From positions 2,270 to 12,973 of the forward strand of contig BEXV01005693.1 in NCBI GenBank assembly GCA_003118195.1: a DNA stretch of 10,704 bases, given 5' to 3'. Made by a program: the position numbers and the translations under genes. The notes below the pieces were generated by a model. That model saw nothing but the letters and a program-made list of their open reading frames with translations, was not told the DNA's origin and made no database searches. Positions 1 through 7,238 of the stretch are shown piece after piece. Source of the DNA: Hemicentrotus pulcherrimus (Eukaryota; Echinodermata; Echinoidea; Camarodonta; Strongylocentrotidae). Each line of letters starts with the position of its first letter. Position 1 is the first letter of the stretch.

Positions 1-89
1 TTTTTTTTTTTTTTTTTTTTTTTTTTAAAGGTCAAAATCGGGGGTGCGGCCTATACAAGGGTGCGGCGTTATCACCGGCAAATACGGTA
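1..89 (-). mobile_element. Terminal fragment of a tRNA-bearing TIR element (copy C)
   Basis: After a 26-base T run, positions 27-88 are the reverse complement of 5761-5822, the left end of the complete copy at 5760-6353; I count one mismatch in 62 bases. The terminus reads ...CCGGCAAATACGGTA and stops at 89. The T run corresponds to the A-rich stretch just inside the other copy's terminus. The rest of the element lies beyond the left window edge. The near identity suggests recent activity or recent amplification of this subfamily. Confidence 0.8.
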
Positions 90-260
90 CATATTTTGTG
101 CACATAAACCCTTATAATACATAAAGCAGATTGGAGTATATGTAAAATTCATTTCAACATGAATACAGAATATATTGTCAAATTAAGAACACATTTGAAT
201 AATTTTGCTGGGAACTTGGCAAGGACATCTCATAAAATATTTTTTTTGCAAATTTAACAG
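90..260. other. AT-rich non-coding stretch
   Basis: I see no gene, RNA or repeat here apart from the T-rich run at about 238-247. That run, followed by CAAATTTAACAG, could serve as a plus-strand splice acceptor for the exon candidate at 261-352. Confidence 0.5.
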
Positions 261-352
261 GCATTACAGACTGGTTCCATTTAGATGATTATGATAGAGA
301 TAATTCTGAATATGAATCATTCCCATGTTGTTCTATACATGTGTACTTGTAG
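261..352 (+). other. Candidate coding exon, possibly a 3'-terminal exon
   Basis: A T-rich tract ending in AACAG at 260 is a good acceptor-like site. From 263 the frame is open for 29 codons to a TAG at 350-352. The peptide starts ITDWFHLDDYDRD and ends SIHVYL; it is acidic and has an unusually non-repetitive composition for AT-rich DNA. The first two bases would complete a split codon. A second overlapping frame, ATG at 325 to TAG at 436-438 (37 residues, containing MEEVLEYISSAIP), also looks protein-like, so the true frame is uncertain. No domain is recognised. Chance is a real alternative. Confidence 0.25.
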
Positions 353-536
353 CTGCAGCTCATATGGAAGAGGTATTGGAATATATCAGTTCTGCAATAC
401 CACTGATCCAAGAAAAATCAGCACAGAAGGCTAATTAGCATAAATCAGTGAAATGGAATCTGCAATACTGATACCCAATTACTTTGTCAACATAAACTCA
501 ATTTACCATTCTTGCAGACAGATACCTTACACATAC

Positions 537-598
537 TGTATAACATGGTAAGGTGGCTTCCACATGATACGTGTAATTCCTGACAATAATTTAGGCAA
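537..598 (-). other. Candidate internal exon (62 nt)
   Basis: On the minus strand a pyrimidine-rich CTCTCTCAACAG acceptor abuts an open 62-base segment, which is followed by a GTATGT donor. The frame reads LPKLLSGITRIMWKPPYHVI plus two bases of a split codon. The same DNA also holds a plausible plus-strand micro-exon (CTTGCAG acceptor, ATG|GTAAGG donor), which shows how easily such signals arise by chance. No family is recognised. Confidence 0.2.
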
Positions 599-988
599 CT
601 GTTGAGAGAGTGGTACATGTATATTATTTAAAGTTAAATAACGCATTAATTTAACAAAATGATTATTTGACACTAAACTGCAGCTCAAGCAGATATGAAC
701 AGTCAAAATCACATCATGTAAATGTTGACTGAATCAAATATTAACACTTTGTTTTTTGGTAGGCAAAGTTTTGCCAAAGGGCACTTTGGTATTTTGATTT
801 TTCTTTGATGGAAGAATATATGTCAAGTCTTACTTTTTTGTTATGTTTACCCATACATGTACCTCTTCTTCGTAAGTTTGGTCCATGCGCTTTAAGGGAA
901 ACAGTTTATCATGATTATTAAGAAGCATCTGACAACCCATCCCAATGAAACATTTTTGTCTGTTTATTTGTTTTGTTTTGTTTTATGT
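599..988. other. Non-coding flank left of the hAT element
   Basis: No gene is seen. The stretch holds two TACATGTA palindromes (near 613 and 854), a T-rich tract near 780-840 and a GTAAGT near 872 that has no convincing exon before it. The T/G-rich run at about 963-985 directly precedes the hAT target duplication. Confidence 0.5.
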
Positions 989-996
989 ATGTGGAG
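989..996 (+). repeat. 8-bp target site duplication, left copy
   Basis: ATGTGGAG directly precedes the left terminus TAGGCCTGAGTCA and is repeated exactly at 2774-2781 after the right terminus. T at position 2 and A at position 7 fit the hAT target pattern nTnnnnAn. Confidence 0.85.
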
Positions 997-1009
997 TAGG
1001 CCTGAGTCA

Positions 1010-1085
1010 AAACGGGTCCCAGCCCGGGCCCCGACCGTAGAGCTGAAACCCGTTTTTTTTGGTTTTCGGGTTTCGGGTTTTTCAA
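1010..1085 (+). repeat. Left subterminal GC-rich motif cluster of the hAT element
   Basis: Just inside the left terminus are ACGGGT (1012-1017), CCCGGGCCCC, AACCCG and tandem TTTCGGGTTTCGGGTTTTT. The right end has matching ACCCG/CGGG motifs at about 2703-2760. Subterminal repeats of this kind bind transposase in characterised hAT elements; that role is inferred here. Confidence 0.6.
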
Positions 1086-1193
1086 AATTAAAATTCACAC
1101 TGATATTTTGAAATATAGAACTTAAAATATGCAATTCACAAACTTGCATTTCAATATAATCAAATAAATATGCTTTAGAAATAAATGTATATT

Positions 1194-1854
1194 GTTTCAG
1201 TTGACGGTAGGTGTTTTTATCGCTCTAAAATTGAGGCTGCAAGAAAGGAATCAAGCTTCGTGGTACCGATCGAGTGCGTGCAGAAACGGAAGTGGAAATA
1301 GTTCTATGACCCACTAGTACTGAAGACAGAGCAAGAAAGTGCCACACACAAGACTAAAATGTTGATCAGACTATTGCAATTAAATCGTAATACTAAAGGC
1401 ATTAATTTAATTGTCAAAATATATCCACAACATAATGGTTTAGCCTTGTTATTTTGATGAAGGAAAATAATTTAAAGCTCTTGAAATAACATCAAAGTGC
1501 CTTTCGTTTGTTCTAAAAATGCGTGTATTATAACGGCAAGCTGAAGTTACGAGTCAAGCTTGATATGCGTGTTTACATCCATTCACCGTCATCCGAGCTG
1601 ATCGGAACAAGAGCATTAAACCAATTTAAAAAACTCATGTAAGACTTTAAGGGACTCCAATTCAACAAAATTACCGTAAATTAATAATATGCTTTGTCAA
1701 ATAATACTCTAGCTATTCATAATATCTCACAGAAATAATGATATTTCATGAGTTACGTACTCGATATCGTGTCAAGCTAGCCATCATTTTTAAACGAGAC
1801 GTAAATTGCCATGCAGCGCGCAGTAGACTATAGATGGCAGCAGAGAGGGAAAAA
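1194..1854 (+). repeat. Left arm of the long internal inverted repeat
   Basis: The arm starts at GTTTCAGTTGACGGTAGG and pairs with the reverse complement of about 1879-2539. In the outer 240 bases I see only a handful of differences. Similarity falls somewhat towards the middle (about 1600-1700), where small indels occur. Weaker pairing continues outward to about 1150. No gene is recognised inside the arm. Confidence 0.9.
1811..1840 (+). repeat. Perfect 30-bp inverted repeat near the palindrome centre, left half
   Basis: ATGCAGCGCGCAGTAGACTA followed by TAGATGGCAG is exactly the reverse complement of 1899-1928. An inner CAGAGAGGGA (1841-1850) pairs with TCCCTCTCTG (1882-1891), leaving a loop of about 1855-1878 that contains CACGTG. 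Confidence 0.9.
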
Positions 1855-1878
1855 TTCGCGGGCCTTAGATCACGTGAT

Positions 1879-2539
1879 ATTTCCCTCTCTGTCGCACGCT
1901 GCCATCTATAGTCTACTGCGCGCTGCATGGCAATTGCGTCTCATTTCAAAATGATGGCTAGCTTAACTCGATATTGAGTACGTAGCTCATGAAATATCAT
2001 TATTTCTGTAAGATATTATGAATAGCTAGAGTATTATTTGTCAAAGCAAATTATTAATTTGCGGTAATTTTGTTGAATTGAACTCCCTTCAAGTCTTAAT
2101 TGATTTTTAAAAATTGGTTTAAAGCTATTGTTCCGATCAGCTCGGATGATGGTGTATGGATGTAAACACGCATATCAAGATTGACTCGTAACTTCAGCTT
2201 GCCGTTATAAACGCATTTTAGAACGAACGAAAGGCACTTCGATGTTATTTCAAGAGCTTTAAATCATTTTCCTTCATCAAAATATCAAGGGTAAACCATT
2301 ATGTTGTGGATATATTTTGACAATTAAATTAATGCCTTTAGTATTACGATTTAATTGCAATAGTCTGATCAACATTTTAGTCTTGTGTGTGGCACTTTCT
2401 TGCTCTGTCTTCAGTGGTAGTGGGTCATAGAACTATTTCCACTTCCGTTTCTGCACGCACTCGATCGGTACCACGAAGCGTGATTCCTTTCTTGCAGCCT
2501 CATTTTAGAGCGATAAAAACACCTACCGTCAACTGAAAC
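1879..2539 (-). repeat. Right arm of the long internal inverted repeat
   Basis: This is the partner of 1194-1854. Its outer end is ACCTACCGTCAACTGAAAC (2521-2539). Relative to the left arm it carries a 7-base insertion at 1892-1898 and scattered substitutions, so it is a real diverged arm and not an exact duplicate. Confidence 0.9.
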
Positions 2540-2702
2540 GATATCCATTTATTTTTTAAAGCATCTTAATTGAATTCAATTGATTATTTTATTGTTTTGA
2601 AAGCATTAACTGTCTTTTCCGTCGCACTATTAGAACAGCAACTTAATCTTAACTCCCGCCGCTGTATGCACACGACTTTTAGTGTCAGTGGAGAAAATTT
2701 CA

Positions 2703-2760
2703 GGTACCCGGTCCCCGCCCGAAATTTTCAAGTCAAACCCGGGTTCGGCAAAACCCGTGA
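2703..2760 (-). repeat. Right subterminal GC-rich motif cluster of the hAT element
   Basis: GGTACCCGGTCCCCGCCCG, AAACCCGGGTTCGG and AAACCCGT lie just inside the right terminus and echo the motifs at 1010-1085 in inverse order. Spacing differs between the two ends; 2540-2700 is longer than its left counterpart and shows little pairing. Confidence 0.6.
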
Positions 2761-2773
2761 TGACTCAGGCCTA

Positions 2774-2781
2774 ATGTGGAG
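2774..2781 (+). repeat. 8-bp target site duplication, right copy
   Basis: ATGTGGAG directly follows the right terminus and is identical to 989-996. Confidence 0.85.
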
Positions 2782-3419
2782 TCATAAAACTTCCTTTTGC
2801 CAATGTTTGGTGCATGGGGTAGATAGGGTGATATCAACCCAATTTTGGAGTCTGTTTTAAAAGTTCTGTAAGCTACACTGACAGCTATGGTCAGGTTGAC
2901 AACCTTCTTGTGAATGACTTTAATAATCTCAGTAACTTTAAGGGGCCAAATCTTATACAAAATGTAGGTAAATTGGACTACTTGCAGACTGGCACATTCA
3001 TTTTCTGTTCATATTGTTACATTACAAACCAAATTGTATCAGTTTTGATAATGCACTAGTTTTTGGATAATTACAAAGATTATTTTGTTGCTTTCAAGAG
3101 GTACATGAATATTTCAAGAGCTTTCTTTTGCACTTTTCACCTTTCTTTTAATATAATGCTTGGTCACTTCGATGTTTTATTGTCCATATTAAAGCAACAT
3201 AATAAATCTAATCACACCTACATGTAGGCCTATGTCTCAAAACAAGGCCATATATATTGCATAATTGTCCAACTGAAACAAAACACGAAGTAACTATTAT
3301 CCTGAGGCCTGACTACATGTACATATGTAATACCTCATTTGAGAAGGACCAAGTCATTCATGAATTTTAGAATCACATATGACAAGAAGTGTTCATGTAT
3401 GAAGCAGGAAGAATAAGAA
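2782..3419. other. AT-rich non-coding stretch
   Basis: No gene or recognisable repeat is seen. It contains TACATGTA near 3221 and 3316 and ordinary AT-rich sequence. Open frames reaching in from the hAT right end (to about 2960) are not supported as genes. Confidence 0.5.
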
Positions 3420-3462
3420 AAGGGCAGTTACCCTCGACAACTTAGTTCAACGCACTGCCCTT
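3420..3462 (+). other. Perfect 9-bp hairpin stem with 25-nt loop
   Basis: AAGGGCAGT (3420-3428) pairs exactly with ACTGCCCTT (3454-3462). It sits at the left edge of the GC-richer block. Function is unknown. Confidence 0.45.
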
Positions 3463-3830
3463 CTCAATCGGCTGCACTTTTGGGTGCCATTGTCTACCCT
3501 GTTGGTCAATTCAGCAGTGGAAAGGGAGCGAGCGAGAAGAGAAAAGCGGCAGGGAGCAGGGTAGAGAGCGCAGCCCTCAAAAGAAGATGTGTGCACACGT
3601 CTTCTGAATGTATATTTGCCTTCATTCTGTGGTAATATGCAGATGCCGCTGTAAACAAGAGGGGGAGGGATGTGGACAGCTAGCAGCAGAGCCTGCATTC
3701 AAAGCATAGCGCCAAAATGGTCGGACAGCAAGAGCTAGGGGAGAGAAAAGTACAAGTGTTTGTTGGCGGCAGAGGATGGTTGTGGACCTAATTGCCAAGT
3801 TGATACATCTATGACCTAGCACTATCATGT
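3430..3830. promoter_or_regulatory. GC-richer, CpG-containing block; possible promoter or first-exon DNA
   Basis: This block is visibly richer in G, C and CpG than its AT-rich surroundings, including GAGCGAGCGAG near 3527, GCGGC near 3546 and GAGCGCAG near 3567. At 3709-3717 GCGCCAAAA gives, on the minus strand, TTTTGGCGC, which matches the E2F-type pattern TTTSSCGC. It overlaps an ATG at 3717 in good context (AAAATGG) that opens a 24-codon frame to a TAA at 3789-3791, starting MVGQQELGER. Two minus-strand ORFs of 68 and 83 codons cover the block but look like composition effects. No TATA box or initiator is convincing. A transcription start, a CpG-rich exon, or an old repeat would all fit. 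Confidence 0.25.
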
Positions 3831-4063
3831 GAAGGCTTTATGTTATTCAATGTGGGCCGGCATGTACATACGTTTATACTCCAGCACAAACTTACATGTA
3901 CATGACCACATAAAAAAAAGTAACCAACCTCAAAAAAAAAAGGAAGGTTTGATTTTAAAAGAAAAAGGTAAAATCATCTCGTTGATAAAAGACCACCCTC
4001 AAAACCTATTAACAATGGTTATTGTATTAAGAGTATATACACGGTGATCAAAATACCAATCTC
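3831..4063. other. Non-coding stretch with A-rich runs
   Basis: A short plus-strand ORF (3829-4047) is Lys-rich because of A runs near 3912-3970 and is not supported. TACATGTACATG occurs near 3894. Confidence 0.4.
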
Positions 4064-4175
4064 TTAATTTGAAACATTCTGTTCATCCCTAATCACGTTG
4101 AAACCCATGCGTGAGAGTACCACAGCACTCAGCCTCCCAGCAACATCTAAAAACTGGTAAAGGTCATGAGAGAAA
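4064..4175 (-). other. Candidate 3'-terminal coding exon
   Basis: On the minus strand a (CT)n-rich tract followed by CTATCCATCACAG is a strong acceptor-like site. After one base completing a split codon, 36 codons run open to a TAA at 4064-4066. The peptide contains SHDLYQFLDVAGRLSAVVLS and RMGFNVIRDEQ, a globular-looking, non-repetitive composition. The frame also stays open upstream to 4324, including a stretch MGYTSIWVAMPTTDLQAEP that ends at a GTAATG donor-like site near 4260; that donor's phase does not fit this acceptor. No family is recognised. The polypyrimidine tract is also a microsatellite, so the acceptor may be accidental. Confidence 0.25.
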
Positions 4176-4183
4176 CTGTGATG

Positions 4184-4207
4184 GATAGAGAGGGAGAGAG
4201 AGAGAGT
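4184..4207 (+). repeat. (GA)n microsatellite
   Basis: GATAGAGAGGGAGAGAGAGA and following bases form a short imperfect GA repeat. Read on the minus strand it supplies the pyrimidine tract of the exon candidate at 4064-4175. Confidence 0.75.
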
Positions 4208-4436
4208 AATGCCATCCCATGCCCTGCCTATAACATCATTATGTATGAGTGTACTAACATTACCAATGGGCTCTGCCTGGAGATCAGTGGTTGGCATGGC
4301 AACCCAAATTGATGTGTATCCCATTCATCGGTGTAGTCTGCTCTTCCAGACACAGGTTCGGTACTAACTCGTTATTAAAATCAAAGCACTCACATTTTTT
4401 TGTAAGTATTTATATTTCTCGTAGAATATATTATAA

Positions 4437-4655
4437 ATGTACATGTACAGACAACATATTGAAATTCTGGCCAAATTTTTCGAAGTTTCCCAGCAGATAA
4501 AATTTCAAATTGAATTTGTAGTTAAAACCTTGACAGCATCATACCATGTTTGGTGCAAAAAAAGAGATAAAAAGATATCTGTGAATGTTTTTTCCGTTCA
4601 TTCATCCAAGGTACAAGTCATTTATAAAATGATGAATGGGAAAAAAATATGCTAA
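4437..4655 (+). other. Unassigned small ORF (72 codons)
   Basis: An ATG inside a GTACATGTAC palindrome opens 72 codons containing HIEILAKFFEVSQQIKFQIE and SYHVWCKKRDKK. Lys, Ile, Phe and Val dominate, as expected from AT-rich DNA. There is no recognisable domain, no signal peptide and no clear splice border. A GTAAGT just upstream (near 4400) belongs to another frame. It is probably a chance ORF, listed because its composition is not repetitive. Confidence 0.12.
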
Positions 4656-5329
4656 AACTGATGCAAAAAGAAATTATTTCATATTTCAAATATTTTGTAC
4701 TTTTGTTCGTTAAGCTTTATTTCTTCCATTACTATCTCTGAAATATTTTGGCAGTTTGTGGTGTCAGTTATTTTTGTTCATTATCCTCCTTTTAATATAC
4801 AAGAGAGAGGGAGAGAGAAGGGTACTGCAGTCTCGAATGGATTCTTTTCACTGAGAAGGAAGAAAAGATAATTTCACCTTTAAGCTAGACTAGGAGTTCA
4901 TATGAAAGTGTGTCAGCTGCCTTATATAAATGATAATATGTAGGGAACTGCTGAACCACAAGCGAAACTTAACATGTTTATGCAGAATTCAAAAATGGAA
5001 AAGAAAACCTCAAACTTGAATGATTGAAATATTGTGCATCTTACACATAATCAGGTATTAAAAGAGGTACATAAAAATAACTTGAAGGTATAGTTCGATT
5101 CATCTTCCTTTCCTTTTTTGTTAGGTACAACAAATGGAAATTAAAATTTTTTAGACAAGTACTTTGGGTTAACTAAGAAAACCAGATTATTTCGCTTCAA
5201 ATTCTTCAAATGCATGAAAACAGAACACAACCTTAACAAAGGTAAAGGTCGCATTCTTTTTTCATGCATTTTGCACATGCACTTTGAGAACAAAAACAAA
5301 ACAACAAGTTTCTATTTATTTCCCTCCAC
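4656..5329. other. AT-rich non-coding stretch
   Basis: No gene is seen. It contains a short purine repeat at 4802-4820 (AGAGAGAGGGAGAGAGAAG) and otherwise unstructured AT-rich sequence with scattered donor-like GGTAAAGG and GTATTA sites lacking good partners. Confidence 0.5.
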
Positions 5330-5393
5330 CTGGCGCTATGCCTGGCAATGTCTGCCAGCTCAGTAATCGGTGTGATGAATCACCACTTGGAAA
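5330..5393 (-). other. Candidate internal exon (64 nt)
   Basis: On the minus strand TGTTGTTCTAG precedes an open 64-base segment that reads FPSGDSSHRLLSWQTLPGIA then P plus one base of a split codon. The segment ends CCAG|GTGGAG, a weak donor. It is locally GC-richer than its flanks. Only this frame is open; the other two have stops. There is no domain assignment. Confidence 0.15.
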
Positions 5394-5661
5394 CTAGAAC
5401 AACACTCAAATTTGTCTGTCATCTTGGTTTGAAAGTAATCTTTATGATATATCTCAATATGTAGCTCATAATAATAATTCCTCCAATTTTTCTTCTATTA
5501 CACGGCATACCACAAGGTTCTTTCCTACATGTACAATGTAGGTCCTCTACTTTTTTTTCAATTTAAATTAATGATCTTACACATTCAGCTGCACTTGCAG
5601 TTAAATGAAAGGCCTGCCCGCGTGGGTTTTTAAAACAGACTTGGCTTGCTGCCGACAGAGT
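5394..5661. other. Non-coding stretch left of the TIR-element pair
   Basis: No gene is seen. TACATGTACAATGTA lies near 5527. The GCCGAC...GTCGGC inverted pair around 5651-5665 (GCCGACAGAGTCGGC) marks the junction with the truncated element that follows. Confidence 0.45.
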
Positions 5662-5737
5662 CGGCCAAAAAAAAAAGGGCTAAAAAGAGGGGTGCAGTTA
5701 ATACATGAGGGCGGTTTATACACCGTTAATTACGGTA
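5662..5737 (-). mobile_element. Terminal fragment of the TIR family, subfamily 2 (copy D)
   Basis: The reverse complement begins TACCGTAATTAACGGTGTAT and continues with CCGCCCTCATGTATTAA and GCACCCCTCTTTTT, closely matching the left end of the copy at 10182. The fragment has only the terminal 70-80 bases; the tRNA-like and internal parts are missing. It ends at TACGGTA (5731-5737), only 22 bases before the next element begins. Confidence 0.75.
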
Positions 5738-5841
5738 ATTTGAAAATGATACTTTCAACTACCGTATTTGCCGGCGATAACGCCGCACCCTTGTATAGGC
5801 CGCACCCCCGATTTTGACCTTTAGAAGAAAAAAAATAACAA

Positions 5842-5866
5842 AATAACAACAACAACAACAACAAAA
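5842..5866 (+). repeat. (AAC)n microsatellite
   Basis: An imperfect AAC repeat lies between the left TIR and the tRNA-like module. On the minus strand its edge gives a TTTT within about 10 bases of the module end, a possible Pol III stop. Confidence 0.65.
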
Positions 5867-5871
5867 TTGGG

Positions 5872-5955
5872 GGGACGAAGTCAGGATCGAACCAGGGCCT
5901 ATACAGATAGATTGGGAGTTAAAGCCGGCGCCTTAGACCGCGCGGCTATCCTGCA
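5872..5955 (-). repeat. tRNA-Leu-like module (degenerate)
   Basis: Read on the minus strand the module contains TAGCCGCGCGGTCTAAGGCG, which follows the D-arm/A-box pattern of type II tRNA-Leu (GCC...GGC stem, GGTCTAAGGCGC signature). Downstream is a B box GGTTCGATCC, one base short of the usual GGTTCGANNCC spacing. Acceptor and T stems pair poorly, so this is a fossil or a SINE-like promoter and not a working tRNA. It lies within copy A of the TIR element and is shared, in the same relative position, with the copy at 10182. Confidence 0.65.
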
Positions 5956-6353
5956 TCGATGCCTAGGCCTGCAGTTCTTTAGTGATGTATACATTCAAAT
6001 GGATTGAAAATGGCAACTTCGCGTGCTGGATGCGTTAAACGGCCCCTTATTTTACTTTTGCAATGCATCGGTACGAACTTTGATCAAGATCTATCGGCAG
6101 ATGTTGTTTTTGGAAGATTAAATGCGTCTTCATGTCAGCAATGCAAGGTAAAATTGTCGGTAAGATGTGTGGAAATGTCCTGTTCCTTAGTGGTATAGTT
6201 ATTGTTCCATTCGTAGTCCCATATGTGCAAATTTGTGCTGGTTTTGGCTTGATTTTTTTTTTTTTACTCTGTTGCCGTATATACGCCGCACCCCGACTTT
6301 TTGATTTTTTCTCTCCCGAAAATACTGCGGCGTTTACACCGGCAAATACGGTA

Positions 6354-6942
6354 CTATTGTGTTTATATACAAAGTCATGTAGAACTCCTGACGGTTCCAA
6401 AGTTTAAAACTATTAACTATAGTTTCACAGGGTAACAGCCAATAACCTAGTACTGTAATAGCCATGGAATAAAGATCATTTCCATGCTATAGGTACATGT
6501 GCAGTTGTGCATGTAGATCATTAGAAAAGTTTACCCTACAAATAGTTTACATGACACAATAACAAAGACTTTCAAAATATCAACCAAAGGCATCTTTGAT
6601 AGCTTCATCCATCACCTATTTGTAATGTGCGAACATTACAAAGACGTGTTACATAATCCAAACATAAACTTCTGTGGGATTTACAATAGGGTACTAAGTG
6701 TTCCATGAGCTGATTTTTATTCAAGTCATGAAAATCTTAAAACTTATTATCTCTTGCCATGCCATTTTAATTTACCATCACTAATACCAGAGTCTGTAAA
6801 TTTTGATGAAATATTAAAAAAGTGCATGATTTGGGCATCTTGAGGAATGTGATAGATTGGCTTATCTATATTTGTGAACTTGGCCCATGGGGGAGAAGTT
6901 TATTGGCCTATAACTTGACACACCTCTGTGCATGTGCAACCT
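6354..6942. other. AT-rich non-coding stretch
   Basis: No gene is seen. One minus-strand segment, about 6607-6660, has CCCACAG before it, a short open frame and an ATAG|GTGATG end, but the pyrimidine tract is poor and it is not called. Confidence 0.5.
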
Positions 6943-6943
6943 C

Positions 6944-6990
<47 letters not shown>

Positions 6991-7080
6991 TCTCTTTCTC
7001 TTTCTCTTTCTCTTTCTCTTTCTCTTTCTCTTTCTCTTTCTCTTTCTCTTTCTCTTCTCCTCCTCCTCCCCCTCCTCCCC
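6943..7080 (+). repeat. Compound polypyrimidine microsatellite (TC)n-(TTTCTC)n-(CTC)n
   Basis: About 138 bases of almost pure pyrimidine: a CT repeat to about 6982, a TTTCTC hexamer repeat to about 7052, then CTC/CCT repeats ending CCCCACCAG. The long ORFs reading Ser-Leu, Phe-Ser, Glu-Arg and Lys-Arg repeats on both strands are artefacts of this tract. Its mirror symmetry makes it a candidate for triplex (H-DNA) formation. The CACCAG end also looks like a strong plus-strand acceptor, but no open exon with a donor follows. Confidence 0.95.
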
Positions 7081-7144
7081 ACCAGACACACCTCTCGCTC
7101 ACATAAATCATCAGCTCCCTGGGAGCAGTGATACATGTAGGCAC

Positions 7145-7170
7145 AAATAAATAAATAAATGAATAAAATA
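7145..7170 (+). repeat. (AAAT)n microsatellite
   Basis: AAATAAATAAATAAATGAAT with following AAAATA is a short imperfect tetranucleotide repeat. Confidence 0.8.
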
Positions 7171-7238
7171 GCACCAAGATCTATTACAGGAATACATGGA
7201 ACCTGGAAGCCAATGGAAGACAGAGACATGCAGGTATA

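Larger units (their letters stand above)
997..2773. mobile_element. Non-autonomous hAT-type foldback transposon (1777 bp)
   Basis: The termini are a perfect 13-bp inverted repeat, TAGGCCTGAGTCA at 997-1009 and TGACTCAGGCCTA at 2761-2773. The element is flanked by identical 8-bp duplications, and both the size and the TAGG-type ends are typical of the hAT superfamily. Subterminal DNA on both sides is GC-rich with repeated ACGGGT/ACCCG/CGGGTTT motifs. Inside, about 660-bp arms form a nearly complete inverted repeat around a centre near 1867. No transposase frame is present, so mobility would have depended on an enzyme supplied in trans. Short ORFs here are shadows of the repeat. The intact duplication suggests a fairly young insertion, presumably into intronic or intergenic DNA. 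Confidence 0.87.
5760..6353. mobile_element. Complete TIR element with internal tRNA-like module (copy A)
   Basis: The ends are inverted repeats: TACCGTATTTGCCGGCGATA then ACGCCGC at the left, and GCGGCGTTTACACCGGCAAA then TACGGTA at the right. They match over about 28 bases with 2-3 differences. The outermost TA could be a target duplication (Tc1/mariner-like); ACT flanking ACCGT...ACGGT is an alternative. Order on the plus strand: TIR with two CCGCACCC sub-repeats, A/AAC-rich tract, inverted tRNA-like module (5872-5955), about 300 bp of internal sequence shared with the copy at 10182, T run, a second CCGCACCCCGACTTTTT block, and the right TIR. There is no transposase; the overlapping ORFs at 6047-6407 are shadows. 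It is best described as a MITE-like element that carries a Pol III promoter. Confidence 0.8.

Noticed and set aside
911..1149. ORFs at the left hAT end, and likewise 1746-1928 and 2570-2960
   Set aside because: They overlap the inverted repeat and its GC-rich subterminal motifs; no transposase motif is seen.
997..2773. Assembly artefact or sequencing foldback as the cause of the palindrome
   Set aside because: The arms differ by scattered substitutions and indels, and perfect TIRs plus a target duplication flank the structure.
5605..5817. 70-codon plus-strand ORF
   Set aside because: It crosses two transposon termini and is made of their sequence.
5872..5955. Functional tRNA gene
   Set aside because: Acceptor and T stems do not pair, the B box is one base short, and the module recurs inside a repeat.
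6004..6407. ORFs of 64, 91 and 117 codons
   Set aside because: They lie within the tRNA-bearing TIR element on both strands, span its terminus and have no transposase features.
6822..7229. Several overlapping ORFs of 67-109 codons
   Set aside because: All are translations of the pyrimidine/purine microsatellite (Ser-Leu, Phe-Ser, Arg-Glu, Lys-Arg repeats).
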